64,000 bases of DNA from Pseudomonas sp. MF4836 (GCF_002018875.1 NZ_MVOL01000004.1:458341-522340); one strand, 5' to 3'; shown: positions 29,138-38,664, numbered from the stretch's first letter. Made by a program: numbers and translations. The notes: a model not told the origin generated them from the sequence alone.

Positions 29138-29296
29138 AAGGACTCCTGTCAGCAGCCCACTATTCTCCGGGGCGAGGCGATGGTTGTCGAGAATTCGTAT
29201 CAGGATCAGGGTGCAAAGTGTCCGATACCGGTGCGTTGAATTTTTGCGCGGTCCTCCGCTACACGGCTCTGTCAGATTCATCTGAGGCTGGATACT

Positions 29297-29929
29297 ATGC
29301 GCGCCATGCAAATACCCTCTGATCACCCATTGTTGTTACGTATCGTCGACGACTTGGCCGCCTGTGGCTGGTCGCAGCAGAATATCTTTCTGCCAGAGGC
29401 TCTGACCCTGGAGTTGGCGGCTGAGTGCCGTAAACGTGCAGCCGAAGGTGAACTGGCTCCGGCGGCAGTAGGGCGCGGGCCATTCCAGGAGATCCGCGAG
29501 GGGATCCGGGGGGATCATATCCAGTGGCTCGAACCCGGCCAGGCCGAGGCTTGCGACACTTATCTGGGGTTGATGGACAGCCTGCGCGTGGCGCTCAATC
29601 GCGGCCTGTACCTGGGGCTGGAGGATTTCGAAAGCCATTTCGCCCTGTACCCGCCGGGAGCGTTCTACCTGAAGCACCTCGACCGTTTTCGCGACGATGA
29701 TCGGCGCATGGTGTCGGCGGTGATCTACCTCAACCCGGGGTGGCTGCCTGAATACGGTGGTCAGCTGCGGATGTATCTGAAGGGCGACGTCGAATACGAT
29801 GTGGTCCCCACGGGAGGCCGGCTGGTGGTGTTTCTATCCGGCGAGGTGCCTCATGAAGTCATGCCCGCAACCCGCGATCGCCTGTCGTTGACCGGCTGGT
29901 TCCGGCGGCGCGGTAACGAGCCGTTCTGA
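29297..29929 (+). CDS. 2-oxoglutarate/Fe(II)-dependent oxygenase
   Basis: 210 residues of the prolyl-4-hydroxylase-like superfamily. Iron triad: H-x-D in YLKHLDRF, distal His in VPHEVMPA; 2-oxoglutarate-binding Arg in DRLSLTGWFRR. Fully soluble. ATG 29297 or 29306 (MQIPSD) can start it. Followed after 2 nt by the DUF523 gene, so co-transcribed. Target unknown; related enzymes modify ribosomal proteins or EF-Tu. Confidence 0.85.
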   Translation: MRAMQIPSDHPLLLRIVDDLAACGWSQQNIFLPEALTLELAAECRKRAAEGELAPAAVGRGPFQEIREGIRGDHIQWLEPGQAEACDTYLGLMDSLRVALNRGLYLGLEDFESHFALYPPGAFYLKHLDRFRDDDRRMVSAVIYLNPGWLPEYGGQLRMYLKGDVEYDVVPTGGRLVVFLSGEVPHEVMPATRDRLSLTGWFRRRGNEPF

Positions 29930-29931
29930 TC

Positions 29932-30420
29932 ATGCACAAGATTCTGGTAAGCCGCTGCCTGTTAGGCCACCGCGTACGTTATGACGGGGGAGCCAGCGGG
30001 CCATTCGATCAATTGGCCCATTGGCAGGCCGAGGGGCGGGTGGTTGCCTTGTGCCCGGAAGTGGCCGGCGGCTTGCCGACACCGCGAGCGGCGGCCGAGA
30101 TTCCTGGCGGGCAGGGGAGCGAGGTGCTCGATGGTCGTGCGCAGGTACTGACCAGCGACGGTGAAGACGTCAGTGGCGAGTTTCTGGACGGCGCCCGGCA
30201 GGCCCTGGCGCTGGTGCAGCGCCATGGCATTCGCATCGCGGTGCTCAAGGCCCACAGCCCGTCCTGCGGCAATGTGCTGACGTACGATGGCTCGTTCAGC
30301 GGGGTCAAGGTCCAGGGCGCGGGCGTCACCGCCGCGCTGTTGACGCGCCACGGGGTGCAGGTGTTCAGCGAGTTGCAGTTGCCCGAAGCGGCCGCCGCCC
30401 TGGCCAGCCTCGCAGAATAA
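29932..30420 (+). CDS. DUF523 family protein (YbbK-like)
   Basis: 162 residues starting MHKILVSRCLLGHRVRYDG, with SPSCGN and the conserved cysteines Cys9 and that of HSPSCG. DUF523 proteins resemble desulfurase/2-thiouracil-type cysteine enzymes. The cofactor and reaction in this species are unknown. Coupled to the upstream oxygenase gene. Confidence 0.82.
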   Translation: MHKILVSRCLLGHRVRYDGGASGPFDQLAHWQAEGRVVALCPEVAGGLPTPRAAAEIPGGQGSEVLDGRAQVLTSDGEDVSGEFLDGARQALALVQRHGIRIAVLKAHSPSCGNVLTYDGSFSGVKVQGAGVTAALLTRHGVQVFSELQLPEAAAALASLAE

Positions 30421-30437
30421 GACAGCACACCCGTAAG

Positions 30438-30542
30438 CCGTAGCCGCTGCCGAGCGGGCGAGGCTGCGCTGGCCCTCTGCAACACTGCAAAGACACCAGA
30501 CAGCCACCGCTTCGGCTAGAACGCAGCCCAGCCGCTACAGGC
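30438..30542. repeat. REP-like element
   Basis: GTAGCCGCTGCCGAG at left and GCCGCTACAG region at right; third copy in the window of the REP core. Separates the convergent DUF523 and amino-acid-binding genes. Confidence 0.65.
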
Positions 30543-31316
30543 TCAAGGCTTTGGCGGCTTGCTCGCATCCATGCCGAACCATTTCTCCGACAGCGCCATC
30601 AGGCGCCCGTCACTCTTGATGCGCTGCAGGGCGCCATCCAGGCTGGCCTGAAAGGCCGGGTTACCTTTCTGAAACGGAATCGCCAGGCTCAGCGTGGGGC
30701 CGACCTTGGCGCCTTCCTTGACCGGCAGGCGGCTGTCGCGAATGGCATAGGGAATCAGCAGGCGGTCGCTGATGGCGGCGTCGATCTGCTTGTCCGCCAC
30801 GTCCTTGAGGGGCTGTTGCGCGTCCGGGTAGCTGCGCAGGTTGATGCCTTCGACGGTCCGCGCCTGGTCCACGAACTGGCTGCCCTGGGCCACGCCCAAA
30901 GCCTGGCCTTGCAGGGCCTGCAGCGTACCCAGCGGGCGCTGTTCTTCCTGGCGCACGATCAATTGTGCGCTGGAGTAGCTGTAGGGCTCGCTGAAATCGA
31001 AACGATCCTTGAGTTCCGGGGTCACTGCTATGTGGTTGATGGCCACATCGTATTTGCCGCTTTCGACGCCTGGCAGCAAGTCGGCGGCATCGGTGACCAC
31101 GAAGTCGGCGCGCACATCGAGCTCGCCGGCCAGCAGTTGGCCCAGTTCAACCTCGAACCCGCTGAGTTTGCCGTCGTCCTTGAAGTTGAAGGGCGGGCTG
31201 TTGGCCTCGAGGGCAATGCGCAGCTCCCCACGATCATTGATGTCATCAATCAGTTCGGCTTGAGCGTAAGTGCTCACAAGGGGTAGCAAAAGTATCAGGC
31301 CAGGCAGAAAGCGCAT
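30543..31316 (-). CDS. Amino-acid ABC transporter binding protein
   Basis: 257 residues, SBP_bac_3 family. Signal peptide (MRFLPGLILLLPLVSTYAQA), then GELRIALEANSPPFNF, YDVAINHIAVTPELKDRFDFSEPY. ATG 31316 follows AAGGAG at 5-nt spacing; a GTG two codons earlier is too near the SD. Cystine/polar amino-acid binding is likely from resemblance to FliY-type proteins. No permease or ATPase gene is adjacent. Confidence 0.83.
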   Translation of the reverse strand: MRFLPGLILLLPLVSTYAQAELIDDINDRGELRIALEANSPPFNFKDDGKLSGFEVELGQLLAGELDVRADFVVTDAADLLPGVESGKYDVAINHIAVTPELKDRFDFSEPYSYSSAQLIVRQEEQRPLGTLQALQGQALGVAQGSQFVDQARTVEGINLRSYPDAQQPLKDVADKQIDAAISDRLLIPYAIRDSRLPVKEGAKVGPTLSLAIPFQKGNPAFQASLDGALQRIKSDGRLMALSEKWFGMDASKPPKP

Positions 31317-31448
31317 GGTCACTCCTTGAATTTATAGGTGCGGTTCGCCGTTCAGGCTCGCTTTGCTATGGTGTTGAGTGCCTTCGACAACGAATCGCTC
31401 CGAAGTTGTCACAAACGTAAAGATTTTGCCGAAAAACTGGAGAAAATA

Positions 31449-31886
31449 ATGAAAAGCTTCATCTCTCGTACTGCACTGGCCAGCCTGTTGCTGGGTGCTT
31501 CGATGTTCGCCGGTGCCGCGGAAATTCCTCGTACGCCAGCGCCTGCCGGTGCCCAGGTGAGCATCGTGTCCCCGGAAGACGGGGCAACCGTGGACAAGAC
31601 CTTCAAGGTCAAGTTCGGTGTCGAAGGCATGGCCCTGGCACCTGCCGGCGACCAGACCCCGAACACCGGCCACCATCACCTGCTGATCGATGTCGACCAA
31701 CTGCCGGCGGAAAACCTGCCGATTCCGATGGACGCCAACCACCTGCATTTCGGCAAGGCCCAGACTGAAACCGAAGTTACCCTGGCGCCGGGCAAGCACA
31801 CCTTGCAACTGGAGCTTGCGGACAAGAACCACGTGCCGTTCAAGCCAGTGATTGTGTCGAAGAAGATCACAGTGACGGTGAAATAA
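31449..31886 (+). CDS. DUF4399 periplasmic protein
   Basis: 145 residues: Sec signal (to SMFAGAAE), then a compact beta-sandwich-like domain. Histidine-rich motifs GHHHLLIDVD and NHLHFG suggest metal binding; this is known in the family only as a pattern. Function unknown. ATG follows GGAGAAA. Confidence 0.8.
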   Translation: MKSFISRTALASLLLGASMFAGAAEIPRTPAPAGAQVSIVSPEDGATVDKTFKVKFGVEGMALAPAGDQTPNTGHHHLLIDVDQLPAENLPIPMDANHLHFGKAQTETEVTLAPGKHTLQLELADKNHVPFKPVIVSKKITVTVK

Positions 31887-31974
31887 TCGTTATTCCCAGC
31901 TTTGGGTAATGACAATTGAAACGGGGGAGGCCAATGTGCCTTCCTTTTTTGTGGACCGATTGAAGAGGGCAGGG

Positions 31975-32202
31975 ATGCGTAGAAAGCTTGCAAGGATCGG
32001 CTCCAGGCTCTTCTGGTGGTGTGCGCTGTGTGCGGTCCTGCCGCTCGTATCGGTCATCGTCGGCGCGATTATGTTCGGAACGGCGCCCGAGGTGTTTTGG
32101 GCGCCCATGTATCTGGTCCTGCCGCTGTTCTTCCTGAGCCTGTTCGCCAACCTGGCCGTGGTGTTCTGGCCCAGGGAAAAATCCCCGAAACAGGCCCCAT
32201 AA
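31975..32202 (+). CDS. Small two-helix membrane protein
   Basis: 75 residues from ATG 31975 (MRRKLARIG), with two hydrophobic helices (about 14-35 and 43-62) and charged ends. An in-frame ATG at 31909 would add 22 polar residues but has no good SD, whereas GAGG lies upstream of 31975. Not recognised. The stop codon sits inside a 16-bp tandem duplication (32190-32221). Confidence 0.5.
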   Translation: MRRKLARIGSRLFWWCALCAVLPLVSVIVGAIMFGTAPEVFWAPMYLVLPLFFLSLFANLAVVFWPREKSPKQAP

Positions 32203-32218
32203 AAAACAGGCCCCATAA

Positions 32219-32246
32219 AAAAGGAGCCCCGAAGGGCTCCTTTTTA
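32219..32246. terminator. Bidirectional terminator before serA end
   Basis: AAGGAGCCC-CGAA-GGGCTCCTT with A-run left and TTTTT right. Ends serA (leftward) and the small membrane-protein gene (rightward). Confidence 0.85.
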
Positions 32247-32262
32247 GTCCAGCGCTGAACGC

Positions 32263-33492
32263 TTAGAACAACACGCGGCAACGGATGGTGCCGTTGATGT
32301 GTTGCAGCTTCTCTTGCGCCAGGTCCGAGTACTCGGCGTCGACGTCGATTACCACGTAACCGACTTTCTCGTTGGTCTGCAGGAACTGACCGGAGATGTT
32401 GATGCCGTTTTCGGCGAAGACCTTGTTGATCTCGCTCATCACACCCGGGATGTTCTCGTGGATGTGCAGCAGGCGGTGCTTGCCCGGGTGAGCCGGCAGG
32501 GCCACTTCCGGGAAGTTGACCGAGGACACCGACGTACCGTTGTCGCTGTACTTGACCAGTTTCTCTGCCACTTCCAGGCCAATGTTGGCCTGGGCTTCAG
32601 CAGTGGAGCCACCGATGTGCGGGGTCAGGATCACGTTGTCCAGGCCACGCAGCGGGCTTTCGAACTCTTCATCGTTGGAGCGCGGCTCCACCGGGAATAC
32701 GTCGATGGCGGCGCCGATCAGGTGCTTGTCCTTGATCGCGGCGGCCAGGTGGTCCAGCTCGACCACGGTGCCGCGTGCTGCGTTGATCAGGATCCCGCCC
32801 TTCTTGATGGCGCGGATTTCCTTCTCGCCGATCATCCACTGGGTCGCAGCGGTTTCCGGAACGTGCAGGGTCACGATGTCGGACATGGCCAGCAGGTCGT
32901 GCAGCTTGCCAACCTGGGTCGCGTTACCCAGCGGCAGCTTGGTCACGGTGTCGTAGAAGAACACCTGCATGCCCAGGCCTTCGGCCAGGACCGACAACTG
33001 CGTACCGATCGAACCGTAGCCGACGATGCCCAGCTTCTTGCCGCGGATCTCGAACGAGTTGGCAGCGCTTTTGATCCAGCCACCACGGTGGCAGGAAGCG
33101 TTCTTCTCCGGGATGCCGCGCAGCAGCAGGATCGCCTCGGCCAATACCAGCTCGGCAACCGAACGGGTGTTGGAGTACGGCGCGTTGAACACCGCAATCC
33201 CGCGCTCGCGAGCGGCGTTGAGGTCAACCTGGTTGGTGCCGATGCAGAAACAGCCGACCGCGACCAGTTTCTTCGCGTGGTCGAAGATCTCTTCAGTCAG
33301 TTGCGTGCGGGAACGGATGCCGATGAAGTGAGCGTCAGCGATCTTTTCCTTGAGCTGGGCTTCCGGCAAGGAGCCCGTGAGGTACTCGATGCTGGTGTAG
33401 CCGGCGGCCTTGAGGACGTCGACAGCGGATTGGTGGACGCCTTCGAGAAGAAGGAACTTGATCTTGCTCTTATCGAGAGAAGTCTTGCTCAT
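32263..33492 (-). CDS. serA: D-3-phosphoglycerate dehydrogenase
   Basis: First step of serine synthesis, also able to reduce 2-oxoglutarate to D-2-hydroxyglutarate. 409 residues: substrate domain, NAD-binding domain with LGIVGYGSIGTQ, catalytic Arg/Glu/His region ending TPHIGGSTAEAQ, and C-terminal ACT domain (about 335-409). Divergent from the D-2-hydroxyglutarate dehydrogenase gene, which recycles its by-product. Confidence 0.95.
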   Translation of the reverse strand: MSKTSLDKSKIKFLLLEGVHQSAVDVLKAAGYTSIEYLTGSLPEAQLKEKIADAHFIGIRSRTQLTEEIFDHAKKLVAVGCFCIGTNQVDLNAARERGIAVFNAPYSNTRSVAELVLAEAILLLRGIPEKNASCHRGGWIKSAANSFEIRGKKLGIVGYGSIGTQLSVLAEGLGMQVFFYDTVTKLPLGNATQVGKLHDLLAMSDIVTLHVPETAATQWMIGEKEIRAIKKGGILINAARGTVVELDHLAAAIKDKHLIGAAIDVFPVEPRSNDEEFESPLRGLDNVILTPHIGGSTAEAQANIGLEVAEKLVKYSDNGTSVSSVNFPEVALPAHPGKHRLLHIHENIPGVMSEINKVFAENGINISGQFLQTNEKVGYVVIDVDAEYSDLAQEKLQHINGTIRCRVLF

Positions 33493-33696
33493 CTGCGTAA
33501 ACCTGTGTCCCGGAGAAAAATGGCAGGGAATCGGACAGCGATAGCTGACCCGGACGGCAGGAAAGCCGTCACCGCAGAGCGCCTTTGGGCACTACCCTGC
33601 GGGGGCGGTATGCTAGCATACGCACCCCGCTAAACACTCATTCCTGCGACGTGAAGCGTTCTCAGGATGACCATGAATTGTTCGAGAGTTCTGTCG

Positions 33697-35091
33697 ATGA
33701 CCAATCCTGCCCTGATTGATGAGCTGAAGACCCTGGTTGAGCCTGGCAAAGTGCTGACCGATGCCGACTCCCTGAATGCTTATGGCAAGGATTGGACCAA
33801 GCATTTCGCTCCGGCCCCCACGGCCATCGTGTTTCCCAAGACCACCGAGCAGGTTCAGGCCATCGTGCGCTGGGCCAATCAGCACAAGATCGCGCTGGTG
33901 CCGTCGGGCGGACGCACCGGGCTTTCCGCTGCTGCAGTGGCGGCCAATGGTGAAGTGGTGGTGTCCTTCGACTACATGAACCAGATCCTCGACGTGAACC
34001 TCACCGACCGTACGGCAGTCTGCCAGCCCGGCGTGGTCACCGAACAGTTGCAGAACCTGGCCAGCGACAAGGGCCTGTACTACCCCGTGGACTTCGCCTC
34101 TGCCGGTTCCAGCCAGATTGGCGGCAATATCGGCACCAATGCCGGCGGGATCAAGGTTATTCGCTACGGCATGACCCGTAACTGGGTTGCCGGCATGAAA
34201 GTCGTCACCGGCAAGGGCGACCTGCTGGAGCTGAACAAGGACCTGATCAAGAACGCCACGGGCTACGACCTGCGTCAGCTGTTCATCGGCGCTGAAGGCA
34301 CCCTGGGTTTTGTGGTCGAGGCCACCATGCGCCTGGATCGTGCGCCGAAGAACCTCACCGCGATGGTGCTGGGCACCGCCGATTTCGACTCGATCATGCC
34401 GGTGCTGCACGCCTTCCAGAGCAAGCTCGATCTGACCGCGTTCGAGTTCTTCTCCGACAAGGCCCTGGCCAAGGTCATGGCCCGGGGTGATGTACCGGCG
34501 CCGTTCGAATCCGACTGCCCCTTCTACGCCCTGCTGGAATTCGAAGCGACCACTGAAGAAGTGGCCAACCACGCCCTGGAAACCTTCGAGCACTGCGTTG
34601 AGCAGGGCTGGGTGCTGGATGGCGTGATGAGCCAGAGCGAAACCCAGCTGCACAACCTGTGGAAGCTGCGTGAGTACATCTCCGAGACCATTTCCCACTG
34701 GACCCCGTACAAAAACGACATTTCGGTCACTGTGTCGAAAGTGCCGGCTTTCCTGAAGGAAATCGATGCGATCGTCGGCGAACACTACCCGGACTTCGAA
34801 ATCGTCTGGTTTGGCCATATCGGCGACGGCAACCTGCACTTGAACATCCTCAAGCCGGACAACTTGAGCAAGGACGAGTTTTTCGCCAAGTGCGCCACGG
34901 TCAACAAGTGGGTGTTCGAAACCGTCGAGAAGTACAACGGTTCGATTTCCGCCGAACACGGCGTGGGCATGACCAAGCGCGATTACCTGACCTACAGCCG
35001 CTCGGCGGTCGAGATCGAGTACATGAAAGCAGTCAAGGCCGTGTTCGATCCGAACGGGATCATGAACCCGGGCAAGATTTTCGCCGTTTGA
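33697..35091 (+). CDS. FAD-dependent D-2-hydroxyglutarate dehydrogenase
   Basis: 464 residues (MTNPALIDELK). FAD_binding_4 domain with PSGGRTGLSAAAV and GGNIGTNAGG, C-terminal FAD-oxidase domain with GHIGDGNLHLN and EHGVGMTKR. In Pseudomonas the enzyme beside serA oxidises D-2-hydroxyglutarate back to 2-oxoglutarate, pulling the unfavourable SerA reaction forward. Other members of this family are D-lactate/glycolate dehydrogenases, so the substrate rests on context. ATG 33697 chosen over the frame start at 33667. Confidence 0.85.
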   Translation: MTNPALIDELKTLVEPGKVLTDADSLNAYGKDWTKHFAPAPTAIVFPKTTEQVQAIVRWANQHKIALVPSGGRTGLSAAAVAANGEVVVSFDYMNQILDVNLTDRTAVCQPGVVTEQLQNLASDKGLYYPVDFASAGSSQIGGNIGTNAGGIKVIRYGMTRNWVAGMKVVTGKGDLLELNKDLIKNATGYDLRQLFIGAEGTLGFVVEATMRLDRAPKNLTAMVLGTADFDSIMPVLHAFQSKLDLTAFEFFSDKALAKVMARGDVPAPFESDCPFYALLEFEATTEEVANHALETFEHCVEQGWVLDGVMSQSETQLHNLWKLREYISETISHWTPYKNDISVTVSKVPAFLKEIDAIVGEHYPDFEIVWFGHIGDGNLHLNILKPDNLSKDEFFAKCATVNKWVFETVEKYNGSISAEHGVGMTKRDYLTYSRSAVEIEYMKAVKAVFDPNGIMNPGKIFAV

Positions 35092-35131
35092 AGCCGCAGT
35101 CCCTGAAGAATCCAACGAGCAGGAGTCGGTA

Positions 35132-35797
35132 ATGAGCTATCAGCACCAATACGTCGACGGTACGAAAATCCACTTCCCGGTAGGCAAAGTGGTGTGTATC
35201 GGCCGCAACTACGCCGAGCACGCCAAGGAACTGGACAACCCGGTGCCCACCGAACCGCTGCTGTTTATCAAGCCGGGCAGTTGTGTGGTGGCGCTGGAAG
35301 GCGGGTTCAGCATTCCGACCGAGCGTGGCTCGGTGCACTACGAGGCGGAAATCGCCGTGTTGATCGGCAAACCGCTGTCGACCAAGCCCAGCCGCGAAGA
35401 GGTGCTGGATGCGATTTCCGGTTTCGCCCCGGCCCTGGACCTGACCCTGCGTGACAAGCAGTCCGAGCTCAAGGCCAAGGGCCTGCCCTGGGAAATCGCC
35501 AAGTCGTTCGACGGCGCGGCGGTCCTGGCACCGTTCGTGGTCAGCAGCACCTTCGCCGACCTGACCGACATCGGCATCCGCCTGACCATCAACGGTGAAG
35601 TTCGCCAGGACGGTAACAGCAGCGCGATGCTCAACCCCATCGTGCCGATGATCCAGCACATGGCCGGTTGCTTCTCGCTGCAGGCCGGCGATGTGATCCT
35701 GACCGGCACGCCGGTGGGCGTCGGTCCGCTGAATGTCGGTGACGAGTTGGTCCTGGAGCTTCCGGGTGCCAGCTCCTTCAGCAGCAGCGTTCGCTGA
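35132..35797 (+). CDS. Fumarylacetoacetate-hydrolase family protein
   Basis: 221 residues of the YcgM/FAHD1 group: IGRNYAEHAKEL, the metal acids in VHYEAEIAVLIG, and GDVILTGTPVGVGPL. Probable acylpyruvate hydrolase or oxaloacetate decarboxylase. 40 nt after the dehydrogenase gene with its own GGAG SD; likely the same transcript. Confidence 0.85.
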   Translation: MSYQHQYVDGTKIHFPVGKVVCIGRNYAEHAKELDNPVPTEPLLFIKPGSCVVALEGGFSIPTERGSVHYEAEIAVLIGKPLSTKPSREEVLDAISGFAPALDLTLRDKQSELKAKGLPWEIAKSFDGAAVLAPFVVSSTFADLTDIGIRLTINGEVRQDGNSSAMLNPIVPMIQHMAGCFSLQAGDVILTGTPVGVGPLNVGDELVLELPGASSFSSSVR

Positions 35798-35966
35798 GCC
35801 TTCGCTGCCAACCGTCCGGGCTGGCCGATCCTGATCGGGTCGCGCCAGCCTGCAAGCACTCGCCCTGGGTGTTTGGCATTTTTTTCACATCTTGTCTGGA
35901 TAAATGCCGGCTCAAAGTGCGCGAATCGTTATTGCGTGTGCTATTACAAATGGCTGATTTTCTGGA

Positions 35967-36902
35967 ATGTCATTGATGGCCGTGCATCCCCTTCCCAAAC
36001 TCAAAACCGCTCACCGCTCGCGCTTCGTCATGCGCTGGTATTCTTGGTTGCTGCTGGTAGGCGTGATCGTCTACGGCTTGGCGTACGCCATGCATTGGGA
36101 TGATCGCGGCTGGTTGTGGGTCCAGGAGGGGTTTGAAACGCCGGTGGAGCGCCAGGAAAGCGTGTGGCTGCCCGACTACCGTGCGGTGATCGATGCCAAG
36201 GTGCTGCCGGGTATGGAGAAGGACGAGGCCTCCGACCTGACCTATAACCCGCAGACCAAGACCCTGTTTTCGGTGATGGGCAAGAACCCGTTCCTGGTGG
36301 AGTTGAGCCTGCAGGGCGATGTGCTGCGCAAGATGCCGCTGGTGGGCTGGGGCAATCCGGAAGGCGTGGCGGCGTTGGAAAACGGGCTGTTGGCCATCGT
36401 CGACGAACGCCAGCACCTGTTGACCATCGTCAAGGTCGACGCCAGCACCCGCGAACTGAACATCGCCGACTTCCCCAAATACGACCTGGGCCCTTCGAAA
36501 GACCAGAACAAAGCCTTTGAAGCCATCGCCTGGAACCCGCGCAAGCAGCAGCTGCTGCTGGGCGAGGAGCGGCCGCCGGCGCTGTTCACCTGGAGCAGCG
36601 ACGGCAGCCAGGTGCTCAAGGGGGACAAGCAGAAGCTGGCCAGTGACGAGCTGGACCTGCGCAACCTGTCGGCCCTGGGCATCGACCCGCGCACCGGTCA
36701 CACCCTGGTCCTGTCCGCCGATTCCCATCTGTTGCTGGAGCTGGACGAAGCCGGTGAGCAGGTCAGCTTCATGACCCTGCTGGGCGGTTTCAACGGTTTG
36801 AAGAGCACCATTCCCCGCGCCGAGGGCGTGGCCATGGACGACGCCGGTGTGTTGTACATGGTCAGCGAGCCCGACCTTTTTTACCGCTTCGAGAAGCGCT
36901 GA
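35967..36902 (+). CDS. SdiA-regulated-like beta-propeller protein (first copy)
   Basis: 311 residues: one N-terminal membrane anchor (about 21-42), then a periplasmic domain of repeated beta-propeller blades with the motifs ASDLTYNPQTKTLFSV, GNPEGVAAL, FEAIAWNPRK and AEGVAMDDAGVLYMVSEPDLFY. Named after the SdiA-regulated family; function unknown. A paralogue follows in the same direction. Confidence 0.8.
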   Translation: MSLMAVHPLPKLKTAHRSRFVMRWYSWLLLVGVIVYGLAYAMHWDDRGWLWVQEGFETPVERQESVWLPDYRAVIDAKVLPGMEKDEASDLTYNPQTKTLFSVMGKNPFLVELSLQGDVLRKMPLVGWGNPEGVAALENGLLAIVDERQHLLTIVKVDASTRELNIADFPKYDLGPSKDQNKAFEAIAWNPRKQQLLLGEERPPALFTWSSDGSQVLKGDKQKLASDELDLRNLSALGIDPRTGHTLVLSADSHLLLELDEAGEQVSFMTLLGGFNGLKSTIPRAEGVAMDDAGVLYMVSEPDLFYRFEKR

Positions 36903-37019
36903 GTCACACGGCTGCGCCCTGCGGTGATGGCAAGGCGGGCCAGACACCCCGGGCAATTAAGTTTAAATTCAGTCAGACGTGATATTTCATCCGTCCGTCC
37001 TGATCCCGAGCTTGCCTGA

Positions 37020-37934
37020 ATGCGCCGACTTGCCCGTCCCAAAGCCCTTTCCCTGATGCTGTGCCTGGTCGCTCTGTTGCTGGTCGGGGTCGCCGCCCAG
37101 CAGTACCGATTGTTCGAGCGCGCCTGGTTCAATGTGCAAGGCCTGTGGCAACCGGCCGATGCCCGTTCCATCGGCCTGGGCGATTATCGGGTGGAGATCG
37201 AGGCGCAACAGATCCCGGGCCTGGACGACGACGTGTCGGCACTGACCTACGACCCGGTGCGCAAGAGCCTGTTTACCGTCACCAACAAGAATGCCGAACT
37301 GATCGAGCTGTCGCTCGAGGGGCAGATCCTGCGCCGGGTGGCCCTGGTCGGCTTTGGCGATCCGGAGGCGGTGGAGTTCATCAGCGCCGACACTTACGTG
37401 CTGACGGACGAGCGCCGGCAGCGCCTGATCAAGATCCACCTTGAGGACGATACGCAGTTTCTCGATGCGGCCGATGCCGAGCAAATGACCCTGGGTGTGC
37501 ACATGAGCAGCAACAAGGGGTTTGAAGGGTTGGCGTACGACTCGGTGGGCAAGCGCCTGTTCGTCGCCAAGGAACGTGATCCGATGTTGATCTATGAGGT
37601 GCAGGGCTTTCCTCACTACAACCCGGAAAAGTCCTACGCGGTGCACGTGGTCAACAACCCCAAGCGCGATGCCGGGATGTTTGTCCGTGACCTGTCCAGC
37701 CTGCAGTACGACGAACGCACCGGGCATTTGCTGGCGCTGTCGGATGAGTCGCGGTTGGTGCTGGAGCTGGATGTCGACGGGCGACCGCTGAGCACCCTGT
37801 CCCTGACCAAGGGCCAGCAGGGGTTGCGGGCGACAGTGCCGCAGGCGGAAGGGATCGCCATGGATGACGATGGCAGCCTGTACCTGGTGAGCGAGCCGAA
37901 CCTGTTCTACGTGTTCAAGAAACCCGCATTGTAA
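37020..37934 (+). CDS. SdiA-regulated-like beta-propeller protein (second copy)
   Basis: 304 residues with the same plan as the gene before it: N-terminal helix (about 10-27), then VSALTYDPVRKSLFTV, GDPEAVEF, FEGLAYDSVGK and AEGIAMDDDGSLYLVSEPNLFY. The two products share block order and motifs and are clearly paralogues. Function unknown. Confidence 0.8.
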   Translation: MRRLARPKALSLMLCLVALLLVGVAAQQYRLFERAWFNVQGLWQPADARSIGLGDYRVEIEAQQIPGLDDDVSALTYDPVRKSLFTVTNKNAELIELSLEGQILRRVALVGFGDPEAVEFISADTYVLTDERRQRLIKIHLEDDTQFLDAADAEQMTLGVHMSSNKGFEGLAYDSVGKRLFVAKERDPMLIYEVQGFPHYNPEKSYAVHVVNNPKRDAGMFVRDLSSLQYDERTGHLLALSDESRLVLELDVDGRPLSTLSLTKGQQGLRATVPQAEGIAMDDDGSLYLVSEPNLFYVFKKPAL

Positions 37935-37939
37935 GGCGA

Positions 37940-37982
37940 GCCTGCCGACGCGGGTCCCATTCAAGGATCAGCGCCGGCAGGC
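37940..37982. terminator. Inverted repeat between convergent genes
   Basis: GCCTGCCG (37940-37947) pairs with CGGCAGGC (37975-37982). Long GC stem with a 27-nt loop and no T tract; probably blocks read-through towards rpiA, but could be a REP-type element. Confidence 0.4.
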
Positions 37983-37992
37983 GACTGCGGGA

Positions 37993-38664
37993 TCAGGCCT
38001 TGAGGGTTTTCACGCCTTCGCTGGTGCCCAGCAGCAGTACGTCGGCCGGGCGCGCGGCGAACAGGCCGTTGGTGACCACGCCGACGATGGCGTTGATCTG
38101 GCGCTCCAGCTCCACCGGGTTGGTGATCTGCATATTGAACACGTCGAGGATGATGTTGCCGTTATCGGTCAGCACGCCCTCGCGGTACACCGGGTCGCCG
38201 CCGAGCTTGACCAGCTCGCGGGCCACGTGGCTGCGGGCCATGGGGATCACTTCCACCGGCAGCGGGAAGGCGCCCAGCACCGAGACCAGCTTGCTGGCGT
38301 CGGCGATGCAGATGAAAGTCTTGGCCACGGCGGCCACGATCTTCTCGCGCGTCAGGGCCGCGCCACCGCCCTTGATCAGGTTCAGGTGCGCGTCGCTTTC
38401 GTCGGCGCCGTCGACGTAGAACTCCAGATCGCTGACGGTGTTGAGCTCATACACCGGAATCCCGTGGCCCTTGAGGCGCGCGGCGGTGGCTTCGGAGCTG
38501 GCGACCGCGCCGTCGAAGGCGCCCTTGTGCTGGGCCAGGGCATCGATAAAGCAGTTGGCGGTAGAGCCGGTGCCGACCCCGACGATGCTTTTGTCATCGA
38601 GTTTCGGAAGGATTAAATCGACGGCGGCCTGGGCCACTGCCTGTTTGAGTTGATCCTGGGTCAT
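37993..38664 (-). CDS. rpiA: Ribose-5-phosphate isomerase A
   Basis: Interconverts ribose-5-P and ribulose-5-P in the pentose phosphate pathway. 223 residues: [28 protein letters not shown] and [12 protein letters not shown], the complete RpiA phosphate/catalytic loops. Start ATG at complement 38662-38664. Divergent from ilvA. Confidence 0.95.
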   Translation of the reverse strand: MTQDQLKQAVAQAAVDLILPKLDDKSIVGVGTGSTANCFIDALAQHKGAFDGAVASSEATAARLKGHGIPVYELNTVSDLEFYVDGADESDAHLNLIKGGGAALTREKIVAAVAKTFICIADASKLVSVLGAFPLPVEVIPMARSHVARELVKLGGDPVYREGVLTDNGNIILDVFNMQITNPVELERQINAIVGVVTNGLFAARPADVLLLGTSEGVKTLKA

